From the NCBI RefSeq assembly GCF_003202205.1, contig NZ_PDOG01000006.1, positions 105,068-169,067 on the forward strand: a DNA stretch of 64,000 bases, written 5' to 3'. How positions within the stretch are numbered: the first letter of the stretch is position 1; each line of letters begins with the position of its first letter. The translations under genes and the position numbers were made by a program. Below are positions 24,321 to 33,066 of this stretch, piece by piece. The DNA is from Halomonas sp. LBP4 (lineage in GTDB: Bacteria > Pseudomonadota > Gammaproteobacteria > Pseudomonadales > Halomonadaceae). A model generated the notes under the pieces. The model ran no database searches, had not been told where the DNA came from, and saw only the letters and a program-made list of their open reading frames with translations.

Positions 24321-26080
24321 CGGCGCTCCTCGCCCTCGTGGGGGACCGTCTGCGGGATGAAGTCTCGCTCGGCGCCGGGCACGCTGTAGTCGTAGGCCCA
24401 GCGATGGACCACCGGCAACTCGTCGCCGAAGTTGCCGTGACGGGGCGGCGTATGCTCGGTCTGCCACTCCAGGGTCGTCGCCTGCCAGGGGTTGGGGCCC
24501 GACTCGCGACCGCGGAAGTAGCTCCAGGCCAGGTTGAAGAGGAACAGCACCTGGGCCAGGGAGACGATGATCGCCGCAACGGTGATCACGCTGTTCATGG
24601 TCACCACCGAATCGGGGATGAAGGCCGTCTCGCCATACGCATAGTAGCGCCGCGGCACGCCGGCGAAGCCCATGAAGTGCATCGGAAAGTAGATGACATA
24701 GGTGCCGAGGAAGGTCACCCAGAAATGCACCTTGCCCAGGCGATCGTCGAGCATCCGGCCGGTGACCTTGGGATACCAGTGGTAGATGGCCCCGAAGATC
24801 ACCAGGATCGGCGCCACGGCCATCACCATATGGAAATGGCCGACCACGAAATAGGTGTCCGACAAGGGCACGTCCACGGTGACGTTACCGAGAAACAGGC
24901 CGCTCAGGCCGCCGTTGACGAAGGTGAAGAGGAAACCGATGGCAAACAGCATCGGCACCGACAGGTGGATATTGCCCCGCCACAGGGTCAGCACCCAGTT
25001 GTAGACCTTGATCGCCGTGGGCACCGCGATGATCAGGGTGGTGGTGGCGAACAGGAAGCCGAAATAGGGATTCATGCCGCTGACGAACATGTGGTGCGCC
25101 CAGACGATGAAGCTCAGCACCCCGATGATGATGATGGCCCAGACCATCATGCGGTAGCCGAAGATGTTCTTGCGCGCATGGGTCGCCAGCAGGTCGGAGA
25201 CGATGCCGAAGGCCGGCAGCGCGACGATATAGACCTCGGGATGGCCGAAGAACCAGAACAGGTGCTGGAAGAGCAGCGGGCTGCCGCCCTCGTGGCTTGA
25301 CTGCTCGCCCAGGGTCTGCATCTCGGGCATGAAGAAGCTGGTGCCCAGCAGCAGGTCGCATATCGTCATCAGCACGGCCACCAGCAACGCCGGGAAGGCC
25401 AGCAGCGCCATGACCGTGGCCATGAAGATCCCCCAGACGGTCAGCGGCAGGCGCATCAGCGTCATGCCGCGGGTGCGCGCCTGCAGCACCGTGACCACAT
25501 AGTTGAGCCCGCCCATGGTGAAGCCGATGATGAACACCGACAACGACACCAGCATCAGCAGGATGCCGCCGTCGACTCCCGGCGTACCCTGGCTGATCAC
25601 CTGGGGCGGGTACAGCGTCCAGCCGCCCCCCGAGGGACCGCCCGGCACGAAGAAGCTCGCCACCAGGATCAGCACCGAGGCCAGGTAGAACCAGTAGCTG
25701 AGCATGTTGAGGTAGGGAAAGACCATGTCCCGCGCACCGCACATCAGCGGGATCAGGTAGTTGCCGAAGCCCCCCAGGAGCAGGGCGGTGAGCAGATAGA
25801 CCACCATGATCATGCCGTGCATGGTCACGTACTGCAGGTAGTTGCTCGGGTCGACCAGCGAGAAGGCGTTGGGGAACCCGAGCTGCAGGCGGATCAGGAT
25901 CGACAGCACCAGGGCCACCAGGCCGATGGCCGTGGCGGTGATGGCGTACTGGATCGCGATGACCTTGGCGTCCTGGCTCCAGATGTACTTGCCGATGAAG
26001 GTCTTGGGATGGACGAGCTCCATCTCCTCGATATCGCTCGCGGCTGCATAGGATGCGCTGTCGTGTCCCCGTTCGGCCAT
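24317..26080 (-). CDS. Cytochrome c oxidase subunit I (second oxidase)
   Basis: 587 residues, about twelve transmembrane helices. Ligands: heme a His88 (VTMHGM), CuB His280 with Tyr284 and Glu282 in FFGHPEVY, HH329-330 in VWAHHMF, and the GHFHMVMAVAPILV heme pair. The Glu in GHPEVY marks a D-channel A-family enzyme. Only 45% or so of positions look shared with the first subunit I by eye, so this is a separate lineage, not a recent duplicate. It is 3 bases after the subunit II gene and overlaps the next gene. Confidence 0.97.
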   Translation of the reverse strand: MAERGHDSASYAAASDIEEMELVHPKTFIGKYIWSQDAKVIAIQYAITATAIGLVALVLSILIRLQLGFPNAFSLVDPSNYLQYVTMHGMIMVVYLLTALLLGGFGNYLIPLMCGARDMVFPYLNMLSYWFYLASVLILVASFFVPGGPSGGGWTLYPPQVISQGTPGVDGGILLMLVSLSVFIIGFTMGGLNYVVTVLQARTRGMTLMRLPLTVWGIFMATVMALLAFPALLVAVLMTICDLLLGTSFFMPEMQTLGEQSSHEGGSPLLFQHLFWFFGHPEVYIVALPAFGIVSDLLATHARKNIFGYRMMVWAIIIIGVLSFIVWAHHMFVSGMNPYFGFLFATTTLIIAVPTAIKVYNWVLTLWRGNIHLSVPMLFAIGFLFTFVNGGLSGLFLGNVTVDVPLSDTYFVVGHFHMVMAVAPILVIFGAIYHWYPKVTGRMLDDRLGKVHFWVTFLGTYVIYFPMHFMGFAGVPRRYYAYGETAFIPDSVVTMNSVITVAAIIVSLAQVLFLFNLAWSYFRGRESGPNPWQATTLEWQTEHTPPRHGNFGDELPVVHRWAYDYSVPGAERDFIPQTVPHEGEERR

Positions 26081-26083
26081 CGC

Positions 26084-27451
26084 TCACTCCTCCCCACTGC
26101 CGGCCAGCGTATTGATATGGGCGACCACATCGTCGACGGCCCGGTCGTCGACCAGCACCTGCGCCATGTCGACCATCTGGTGACCATAGAGGTCTTGGGG
26201 ATGGCGACCGCGAATGCCTTCCCGGAAATGCCGCAACTGCCTGGCCAGATACCAGTCGTGCATGCCCGCCAGGCGCGGAGCATTGGTGGCCCGTATTCCC
26301 TGGCCTTCGGCGCCGTGACAGGAGCCGCAGGTGCGATAGAGCCGCGCTCCGCGTTTGGCATCCCCCGACAGACTGGCCTCGACCGGCTCGTCAGGCAGGG
26401 TCTGGAGGTAGGCGGCGAGATCGGCGATCGCTTGCCGGTCGGGGAGCTGGGTTGCGAAGGGACGCATCTGCTGCCCGAAGGTATCGTCCTCATGGGTCCC
26501 GCGGGCCCCGGCGCGGAACAGCTCGAGCTGGCGCTCGAGATACCAGGGCTCGAGGCCGGCGAGCCTGGGCGCATTCTGGTCGGGGTTGCCCTGCCCTTCG
26601 CTGCCATGGCAGGCGGCGCAGCTGGCGAAGTGGGCCTCCCCGGCCTCGGGGTCACCCGGCTCACGGGCCGCGAGCTCGGCATGGGTGGGCTGTTCGGCCA
26701 GCCAGTCGTCGAACGCTGCCGGCTCGACGACATCCACCCGGCCACGCATGGCGAAGTGGGCGATGCCGCACAACTCGGCGCAGCTCACCTCGAACTCGCC
26801 GGTCTCGGTAGGCGTCAGCCAGAAATAGGTGACCTGGCCCGGCACCATGTCCATCTTGGCGCGGAAGTTGGCCACCTGGAAATTGTGCAACACGTCCTTG
26901 GAACGCAGCACCATCTTGACCGGTCGATCGACGGGCAGCACCAGACGCGGACTCTGGATCAGCACATCGTCCCGGCCGGCGGCATCGCCGACCAGGCCGA
27001 AAGGGTTGTCCGGGCCGATGAGGCGAGTCTGCACGGCGCCGAAACGGCCGTCTTCCCCGGGAAAACGGTAGCTCCAGTGCCACTGCTGCCCGACCACCTC
27101 GACCTCGTGGGCATCCTCGGGGACCGAGACGAAGGCCCCCCACACCAGCAGCCCGGGAGCCAGCAGCGCGGCAATGCCGATCGTCGTCAGGCCGGCAAGC
27201 CAGGCCTCGAGCCTCTTGTTCTCGGGGTCATAGTGCGACCGCCGCTGCTTGTGGTAGCGATAGCGGATGATGGCGAAGGCGAGGAACAGGTTGACGGCGA
27301 CGAACACCGCTCCCGTGACCCAGATGGTGACATGGATGGTGTCATCGATGGTCCCCCAGTTGGAGGCCAACGGCGTCAGCTTCCAGGGACTGAGAAAAAA
27401 GAACAGTACCGACCCCAGCGCCAACACGATGACAGCAATCGCTATCGCCAT
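26084..27451 (-). CDS. Cytochrome c oxidase subunit II with two cytochrome c domains
   Basis: 455 residues, much longer than ordinary subunit II. Two transmembrane helices (about 40-62 and 85-107) are followed by a cupredoxin domain with CuA ligands H189, C224, C228, H232 and M235 (CAELCGIAHFAM). Two consecutive class I cytochrome c domains then follow: CAACH (278-282) and CGSCH (375-379). Their repeat text is similar (APRLAGLEPWYLERQL and APRLAGMHDWYLARQL), suggesting an internal duplication. ATG 27451 with GGGAGG upstream is chosen. It is the first gene of the second oxidase operon. Confidence 0.96.
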   Translation of the reverse strand: MAIAIAVIVLALGSVLFFFLSPWKLTPLASNWGTIDDTIHVTIWVTGAVFVAVNLFLAFAIIRYRYHKQRRSHYDPENKRLEAWLAGLTTIGIAALLAPGLLVWGAFVSVPEDAHEVEVVGQQWHWSYRFPGEDGRFGAVQTRLIGPDNPFGLVGDAAGRDDVLIQSPRLVLPVDRPVKMVLRSKDVLHNFQVANFRAKMDMVPGQVTYFWLTPTETGEFEVSCAELCGIAHFAMRGRVDVVEPAAFDDWLAEQPTHAELAAREPGDPEAGEAHFASCAACHGSEGQGNPDQNAPRLAGLEPWYLERQLELFRAGARGTHEDDTFGQQMRPFATQLPDRQAIADLAAYLQTLPDEPVEASLSGDAKRGARLYRTCGSCHGAEGQGIRATNAPRLAGMHDWYLARQLRHFREGIRGRHPQDLYGHQMVDMAQVLVDDRAVDDVVAHINTLAGSGEE

Positions 27452-27505
27452 CGGCCTCCCTCCCTTGCACTCCACTGCCCGTTGCACAAGTTGAGTACAT
27501 TATGG

Positions 27506-27521
27506 AACCACTATAGTGATT
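27506..27521. promoter_or_regulatory. Inverted repeat upstream of the second oxidase operon
   Basis: AACCACTATAGTGATT contains the perfect 10-bp palindrome CACTATAGTG (27509-27518) with flanking AA/TT pairs. It lies about 55 bases before the subunit II start, the place of an operator or activator site. No known regulator is assigned. Confidence 0.4.
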
Positions 27522-27640
27522 GCCTCCGAAGCCCGCCAACATCCAGGCGGCACGCAGGAAAAAGCGGCGCCCCCGTCGCGTGACGCCGGCCTGCCGCGGA
27601 TGCCCGAGCCAAGCGATTGAAACTGAAGCGCAAAGAGGGC

Positions 27641-27669
27641 TTTTCATTTGCCTCGCAACGCGCTAGTAT
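27641..27669 (+). promoter_or_regulatory. Candidate promoter of tRNA-Pro
   Basis: TTTTCA (27641-27646) and TAGTAT (27664-27669) are separated by 17 bases, each matching four of six consensus positions. The start of transcription would fall about 45 bases before the tRNA. Confidence 0.45.
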
Positions 27670-27722
27670 ACGCCTCGTTCTCGGGGGCCACTGGCAGTAG
27701 CCACCAGTCACCGAAAACCTGT

Positions 27723-27799
27723 CGGAGCGTGGCGCAGCTTGGTAGCGCGCTGCAATGGGGTTGCAGAGGTCGCAGGTTCGAATCCTGTCGCTCCGACCA
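27723..27799 (+). tRNA. tRNA-Pro (anticodon GGG)
   Basis: 77 bases including encoded CCA. The acceptor stem CGGAGCG pairs with CGCTCCG; D-arm GCGC...GCGC; anticodon stem CTGCA/TGCAG with the seven-base loop ATGGGGT, anticodon GGG; T-arm GCAGG-TTCGAAT-CCTGT. It reads CCC codons, which suits a GC-rich genome. A terminator follows 13 bases later. Confidence 0.97.
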
Positions 27800-27812
27800 T
27801 GAACATCAAGAG

Positions 27813-27850
27813 AAACCGCCACTTACGGGTCATGCCGGGTGGCGGTTTTT
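27813..27850 (+). terminator. Rho-independent terminator after tRNA-Pro
   Basis: 10-bp stem AAACCGCCAC (27813-27822) with GTGGCGGTTT (27839-27848), continuing into a T-run. The region from 27851 to the next gene at 28082 shows no other feature. Confidence 0.88.
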
Positions 27851-28081
27851 CGTCGTGGGTATCACCGGGGGCCTCCCCGGCTTGCCGATCCCCGCTTTAT
27901 CGACAACCTTGAAGTAGTGGAGTCCCATCTGCGGTCAAGGCGGCATCGACTCATCCGATGAGCCAGGGCATGACCTCGCCGCACGGCTGCGGCGGAGACA
28001 GGGAGACGGCTGACTGGAAAGGAGCAGGAGGATACCGGGCATTGTGCCTGCCTCCTCGATGTTGCTGGACTGGAGAAGAAC

Positions 28082-28618
28082 ATGAGTCGCTTATATTTCT
28101 TGACCCCTGACCTGGATACCACCGTCAACATCGCCCATGAGCTGAACGACCTCAAGCTGAAGAAGCATGAGGTTCATGTCACGGGCAGAGACTGGAAACT
28201 TCTGGAAAAACAGGGGGTGCACAACGCCACCCTACGCGAGACCACGGATGTGGTCAATGCGGCAATGCGCGGTCTCAAGTATGGCGTCCCGCTCGGGCTC
28301 GTACTGGGCATCATCGCCTACGTCGTGCTGGACAGGGCCATCGACGGCGTCAGCTTTATCCTGCTGATCCTCGGCATGGCGGTGTTCGGCGGCCTGTTCG
28401 GCATCTGGAGCAGCACCATGATCGGGGTGTCGGTGCATGACGTGAAGGTCGACAAGTTCGAGGATGACATCGAGAACGGCGCCTTCCTGATGATGGTGGA
28501 CGTTCCCGCTGATCGCGAGGACGAGATCTATACGGCGATCCATCGTCACCACCCGGATGTGGTCATCGACAAGGTCACCCGCGATGAACTGAGGCACCAC
28601 TGGGGAGCGGGACGGTGA
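28082..28618 (+). CDS. Membrane protein of unknown function (DUF1269-like)
   Basis: 178 residues. An N-terminal soluble part (1-60) begins SRLYFLTPDLDTTVNIAHEL, with a repeated Leu/Lys pattern. Two central transmembrane helices (about 68-88 and 94-115, rich in Gly) follow, then a C-terminal soluble part with FEDDIENGAFLMMVDVPADREDEI. The layout (soluble, two Gly-rich helices, alpha/beta tail) resembles DUF1269 and general-stress-type membrane proteins. GGAGAAG precedes the ATG. It is monocistronic. I do not assign a function. Confidence 0.78.
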   Translation: MSRLYFLTPDLDTTVNIAHELNDLKLKKHEVHVTGRDWKLLEKQGVHNATLRETTDVVNAAMRGLKYGVPLGLVLGIIAYVVLDRAIDGVSFILLILGMAVFGGLFGIWSSTMIGVSVHDVKVDKFEDDIENGAFLMMVDVPADREDEIYTAIHRHHPDVVIDKVTRDELRHHWGAGR

Positions 28619-28683
28619 GCATGGAGGTGAAGCACCTGATCGGCCCAGCCTGAAGCGTCCCGCCTCCCCAGGCGCCGTGCCCG

Positions 28684-29160
28684 TTACTCGGGCCGGGACT
28701 GCTGTTGCCGTTGCATCTGCTCCTGCATCTGGCGCATCGCCTCCTGCTGAGCTTCCATCTGCCGCTGCAGCTCGTCGCGCTGTTCCTGGGTCAGGGTGGC
28801 CTCGAGCCGCGACTGCATCAGCACGCTCTCGGCCATCATGTCACCGGTGAGCTGGCCGAGACGCTCGGCGTCCTGGCGGATGGTGGCCTCGTCGAACTCG
28901 GGACCGATGCTCCCCTGCAGTTGCATCTGGAGCTCCCGAGCCTCGGCCTGCAGCTCCTGGATGCGGCTCTGGGAGTCGTTGAGCAGGGTGACCAGCTCCT
29001 GCTCCTGGTTGTCATCGAGGTCGACCAGCTCATCGAGTTGGCTCACCTGGTCCTCGGCGCTGGGGGCCTGACCCTGCCCCTGGGGCATCTGTTGGGCGAG
29101 GGCCGGGGCGGCCAGGGCGAGTGTCAGGGTGGAGATGGCAAGAGACTTGAGTACGGTCAT
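28684..29160 (-). CDS. Periplasmic helical protein, Spy/CpxP-like
   Basis: 158 residues. A Sec signal peptide (1-22, cut after ALA-QQ) leads to a Gln/Glu-rich all-helical mature protein. The pattern LTQEQRDELQRQM near the C-terminus is the LTxxQ-type repeat of Spy/CpxP/ZraP proteins; an earlier DNQEQELVTLL resembles a degenerate first copy. Such proteins are periplasmic chaperones or stress sensors. A Gln-rich tail (residues 135-155) is unusual. The start is ATG 29160; the longer frame is not needed. Family membership is likely but not certain. Confidence 0.75.
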   Translation of the reverse strand: MTVLKSLAISTLTLALAAPALAQQMPQGQGQAPSAEDQVSQLDELVDLDDNQEQELVTLLNDSQSRIQELQAEARELQMQLQGSIGPEFDEATIRQDAERLGQLTGDMMAESVLMQSRLEATLTQEQRDELQRQMEAQQEAMRQMQEQMQRQQQSRPE

Positions 29161-29410
29161 GAAAACTCCATTGCTATCAGAGGCTATTGCTATCAAGGGG
29201 TACGGGGACCCTAACCCGATTCTGCCCGGCGATGACACCCCGCGATGACGAAAGTTTACGCTCTTGTCGGGCACGGCGGCCCCCCACCCCGGCACCGGGA
29301 TGGACCAGATCTTGTACGAAAAGCCAGCGAGCCTGGTGCCGACGGCTGTTGACGACCGCACGGCCGGCCCGCAGGCTGGCCGCAATGCTGACTTCATGAA
29401 GGGATTCATC

Positions 29411-29605
29411 GTGACCCGAACCAAGCTCCTGCTGCCCACCGCCGGCCTGGCCCTCGTCCTGCTCGCCGGCTGCACCACCTACACCTTCCCCGACGGCAGC
29501 CGCGAGACCCTGTGGGGCGTGCCCGCCGAGGACGAGACCCGCCCCCCCGAGGAGCGCCGGGCGGAACCGATCGAGTACCGGGTGCCCGGCAAGATCCCCG
29601 AGTAA
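29411..29605 (+). CDS. Small lipoprotein
   Basis: 64 residues from GTG 29411 (an upstream in-frame ATG at 29396 would add five residues). The signal TRTKLLLPTAGLALVLLAGC has a clear lipobox LAGC, so the mature protein is lipidated at Cys20 or so. The mature part (TTYTFPDGSRETLWGVPAED) is short and charged, with a Pro/Glu-rich end. AAGGG lies 8 bases before the GTG. The function is unknown. Confidence 0.75.
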   Translation: MTRTKLLLPTAGLALVLLAGCTTYTFPDGSRETLWGVPAEDETRPPEERRAEPIEYRVPGKIPE

Positions 29606-29627
29606 CGGCAGCAGCGGCGCCTGAACG

Positions 29628-30230
29628 TCAGGCGTTCTTGCGGAGTATCACGCTGAGGTTGTTGGCGGGCATCTCCACCACTCGCACGAGGACCAGCCCC
29701 TGGCGCGCGGCCTCGGCCGTCACGGCGTCGAGGTCGCGAATGCCCCAGCGCGGATCACGGGCCCGGAGGTCGGCATCGAAGGCCGCGTTGCTGGGCGCCG
29801 TAGGGCGCCCTGCGCGCCAGAAGGGCCCGTAGAGATAGAGCATCCCGCCTTCCCGCAACCGCCTCCCGGCACAGGCCAGCAGCGCCTCGCTGACCTCCCA
29901 CGGCGAGATGTGCAGGAGATTGATCGCCACGATGGCATCATAGGGCCCGGCCGGGCAGACGATGGTCACATCCAACGCCATCGGCTCGTGCAGATTGGGC
30001 AGGCCGGCATGTGCCCGCCACGCCTCGATCGAGCGACGCGCATGCGGATTCGGGTCGCTGGGCTGCCACTCCCAGCCCGGCATGGCCGACGCACAGTGCA
30101 CGGCATGCTCGCCGCTACCACTGGCCACCTCCAGCACCCGGGCGCGTTCCGGCAACTCCTGCTGCAACACCTCGAGGATCGGCTGGCGATTGCGCGCCGT
30201 GGCGGGACTCTTCAGTCGGGCATCGATCAT
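29628..30230 (-). CDS. SAM-dependent methyltransferase, DUF938 type
   Basis: 200 residues. ARVLEVASGSGEHAVHCA is the SAM-binding motif I loop; YDAIVAINLLHISPWE is the typical motif II/III region of this family; GMLYLYGPFWRAGR follows. It matches the DUF938 class I methyltransferases, whose substrate is not known. Two starts are possible (30230 or 30239); MIDARLKSPATARN is taken because homology begins there. It is divergent from the binding-protein gene that begins at 30449, with a 218-base gap. Confidence 0.9.
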   Translation of the reverse strand: MIDARLKSPATARNRQPILEVLQQELPERARVLEVASGSGEHAVHCASAMPGWEWQPSDPNPHARRSIEAWRAHAGLPNLHEPMALDVTIVCPAGPYDAIVAINLLHISPWEVSEALLACAGRRLREGGMLYLYGPFWRAGRPTAPSNAAFDADLRARDPRWGIRDLDAVTAEAARQGLVLVRVVEMPANNLSVILRKNA

Positions 30231-30448
30231 GGGGCACATCCAGGCAACAGGGGTCAGGCGAATTGTAACGCTTGGCCGGGAGGACGCCAGCAGGGACAGG
30301 GCAGAAAGTGGCGGGAGCCCCGCCGGCGGACTAGCCTGATTGTCGTCAATCCTGTCGCGATCGACTGCGTACCCGAAGGCATGGTGGACATGGCCGATGA
30401 CGGGATCGACCGACTCCAGCAACCTTTCCGTCAAGGGAGGTAGCAGTC

Positions 30449-31777
30449 ATGACGGCACACATGCGTAGGGTTTCATCGGCCACGGGTATCGGGGTGGCCG
30501 GGCTGACGGCGTTGGCGCTGGCTGTGGCATCCAATGCCGCCGTCGCTCAACCTCCTTCGATCACGTTGGGCCAGATCGCCCCCTTCACGGGGGCGGGCGC
30601 CGAGTTCGGCGAGTACTACCGTGATGGTGTGGCGCTCGGCGTCCAGCACATCAACGCCGCCACCGAGGAGGTGCTCGGCGGCGCCATCATCGGCGACCAC
30701 ATCGCCGAGGACAGCGCGACCCTGCCGAGCCCCGCCATCGAGGCAGCCCGCGGCCTGGTCGAGGTGCGCGGCGTACCGGCCATCATCGGTGGCTGGTCCA
30801 GCGGCGTGACGGTCGCGGTGGCGACCTCCGTGACCATTCCTGCGGAGGTGCTACAGATCTCCAATGGCTCGACATCGCCGCTGATCTCGGTGCTCCCGGA
30901 GGATCGCGACGCCGACCTGCTGTTTCGGACCACGGCGTCCGACGCCCTGCAGGGCGTTGTCGCAGCACAGCTCGCCGCCGGCGAGATCATCGACGACTAC
31001 CAGTTCGAGAGTGCCGCGACCATCTTCATCAACAACCCCTATGGCCAGGGCCTGTCGAATGCCTTCGCCCGTTCGTTCCAGCTTCGCGGTGGCGTGGTCC
31101 ACGCCCAGGTCCCGCACCCGGAAGAGGTCCAGCCGACCTACACCTCGCAGATCGCCTCGGCGCTGCAGGACGAACCGGACATGCTGTTCGCGGCGAGCTA
31201 CCCGGCCCATACCGCGACCTTCCTGGCCGAGGCCCGGGACCTCTTCGACCAGGTGGCCTGGCAGTTCGTCGACGGTAACCGTTCCGATGAGGTCGTGGAG
31301 GCACTCGGGGCCGATACCGTCGAGGGCGTGATCGGCACCGCACCGGGGCAGGACCCGAGCATTCCGGGCTTCCAGCAATTCTCCGAGCAGTTCATGGAGG
31401 AGTTCGGGCACGATCGCATCCCGCCCTTCACCGAGTCCGCCTACGACGCGGCGATCGTCATCGGCCTGGCGGCGGTCAAGGCGTACGCGGACGGCCACGA
31501 GTCGGCCGACGACATCACCGGACCGGTGCTCCGCGACCGCCTGCGTGACGTGGCCAATCCGCCGGGGCAGACCATCCTGGCCGGGGACTACGACAGCCTC
31601 GTCGCCGGCATCGAGGCGATCATGGCCGGCGAGGACGTCCAGTACAGCGGCGCGGCCGGACCGGCGAACTTCGACGACAACGGTGACGTGCTGACCCCCA
31701 TCGCCATCTGGCAGTTCCAGGACGGCGCCAGCGAGACCCTCGAGATCCGCTCCCCGGACGACATCCCGGAGGAGTAG
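30449..31777 (+). CDS. LIV-type ABC transporter substrate-binding protein
   Basis: 442 residues. A Sec signal peptide (1-33, cut after AVA-QPP) is followed by a type I periplasmic-binding fold: LGQIAPFTGAGAEFGEYYRDGVALGVQHIN, AIIGGWSSGVTVAVAT and FINNPYGQGLSNAFA. This is the branched-chain amino acid/amide/urea class; the ligand is not clear. AAGGGAGG precedes the ATG, and a strong terminator follows. The matching permease and ATPase genes lie just downstream on the opposite strand, so the system is convergent rather than one operon. Confidence 0.93.
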   Translation: MTAHMRRVSSATGIGVAGLTALALAVASNAAVAQPPSITLGQIAPFTGAGAEFGEYYRDGVALGVQHINAATEEVLGGAIIGDHIAEDSATLPSPAIEAARGLVEVRGVPAIIGGWSSGVTVAVATSVTIPAEVLQISNGSTSPLISVLPEDRDADLLFRTTASDALQGVVAAQLAAGEIIDDYQFESAATIFINNPYGQGLSNAFARSFQLRGGVVHAQVPHPEEVQPTYTSQIASALQDEPDMLFAASYPAHTATFLAEARDLFDQVAWQFVDGNRSDEVVEALGADTVEGVIGTAPGQDPSIPGFQQFSEQFMEEFGHDRIPPFTESAYDAAIVIGLAAVKAYADGHESADDITGPVLRDRLRDVANPPGQTILAGDYDSLVAGIEAIMAGEDVQYSGAAGPANFDDNGDVLTPIAIWQFQDGASETLEIRSPDDIPEE

Positions 31778-31788
31778 CCGTCGCCCCC

Positions 31789-31820
31789 GCGGAGCCCTCG
31801 ATGAGGGCTCCGCTTCCTTT
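31789..31820 (+). terminator. Terminator of the substrate-binding protein gene
   Basis: Perfect 11-bp stem (31789-31799 with 31803-31813), three-base loop, followed by TTCCTTT. It lies 11 bases after the stop and shields the binding-protein gene from the convergent permease gene. Confidence 0.85.
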
Positions 31821-31857
31821 GGCGGTTAGCGCACCGCCGCAGGGACGACGAGCCGTG

Positions 31858-33060
31858 TCAGCGCCCGTCGCCGCGCAGGTGGTTGGACACCCGCATCTCC
31901 TCCGGCAGCAGCCCCTGGGGCCGGAACAGCACCACGGCGGCCAGCAGCAGCGACACCAGCAGCCAGCGGATGTACTGGGCACGACCGGGCAGATCCTCGT
32001 GAATGAGCGCCAGCAGCGGTTCCAGGGCGTTGGCCAGGAAGGCCGTGCCGGCCCAGACGCCCCACACCAGGATCGCCCCCAGGATGGCGCCGCGGTGGTT
32101 GCCGCTCCCCCCCAGCATGAGCATGATCCACACCAGGAAGGTACCGAACAGCGCATGGAAGTGGCTGTAGTCGATGGCGACGGTGTAGTGCGCGTAGAGC
32201 GCCCCGGCGATCCCCATGACCACGGCCCCGACCACGAAGGCCTGGACCCGGGCGAAGGTGACGTTCTTGCCGTTCATGGCCGCCGAGGACTCCTCGTCGC
32301 GCACCGCCCGCAGCATGCGCCCCCACGGCGAGCGACAGGTGCGCTCGAGCACCACGTAGATCAGCGCCAGGAAGGCCGCCACGACCATCAGGTAGAAGGC
32401 GGTGTAGTCCCGTGTGCCCAGGGGCTCGATGAGCCACGCCAGCGACTCGGGGAGCCACTCGCAGTGGCGGGACTCGAAGAGGCAGCGGCCCGGCTGCGGG
32501 ATGCCGCGCAGCGGCTGGGGCCCATTGGCGAGCCAGCGCTCGTTCTGGAAGATGAGGCGGATGATCTCCGCCACCCCGATGGTGGCGATGGCGAGAAAAT
32601 CCAGGCGCAGGCGCAGCACGGGGACGGCGACGACGAAGGCCACCAGCGCCGAGACCACCGCGGCCGCGAGCACCCCGACCAGGAACGGCATCTCCAGGCC
32701 GAACAGCACCTGGGTGTACTGGGCCGCCAGGCCGGTGGGCGCCTCGATGGTGAACAGCGCCGAGGTGAAGGCACCCACCGCAAAGAAGCCCGCCACGCCG
32801 AAATTCAGGTGCCCCGTGTAGCCCCACTGGGTATTCAGGCCCAGGCTGAGAATCGCGTAGAGGCTCGCCATCGTCATGAAGCCGATGAAGTAGGACAGGT
32901 AGCCCGACGGCACGCTGGCCGCGATGCCCAGGCCGGCGGCGAGCCCCAGCACGATGCCGCCCGGCACCCGCCACCTCGACCCGGGCGGCAGCAGGATCGG
33001 CAGGATGCACGCCAGGGCGATACCCAGCATCAGGCCCTTGAGGAAGATCAACTGGGACAT
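31858..33060 (-). CDS. LIV-type ABC transporter permease (LivM-like)
   Basis: 400 residues, about ten transmembrane segments. The conserved core YAILSLGLNTQWGYTGHLNFGVAGFFAVGAFTSA and the EAA-like loop SPWGRMLRAVRDEESSAAMNGKNV identify the LivM family. It should pair with the LivH-like permease 6 bases upstream to form the membrane channel. The substrate is set by the convergent binding protein; no direct evidence is seen here. Confidence 0.95.
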   Translation of the reverse strand: MSQLIFLKGLMLGIALACILPILLPPGSRWRVPGGIVLGLAAGLGIAASVPSGYLSYFIGFMTMASLYAILSLGLNTQWGYTGHLNFGVAGFFAVGAFTSALFTIEAPTGLAAQYTQVLFGLEMPFLVGVLAAAVVSALVAFVVAVPVLRLRLDFLAIATIGVAEIIRLIFQNERWLANGPQPLRGIPQPGRCLFESRHCEWLPESLAWLIEPLGTRDYTAFYLMVVAAFLALIYVVLERTCRSPWGRMLRAVRDEESSAAMNGKNVTFARVQAFVVGAVVMGIAGALYAHYTVAIDYSHFHALFGTFLVWIMLMLGGSGNHRGAILGAILVWGVWAGTAFLANALEPLLALIHEDLPGRAQYIRWLLVSLLLAAVVLFRPQGLLPEEMRVSNHLRGDGR

Positions 33061-33066
33061 GGCGGA

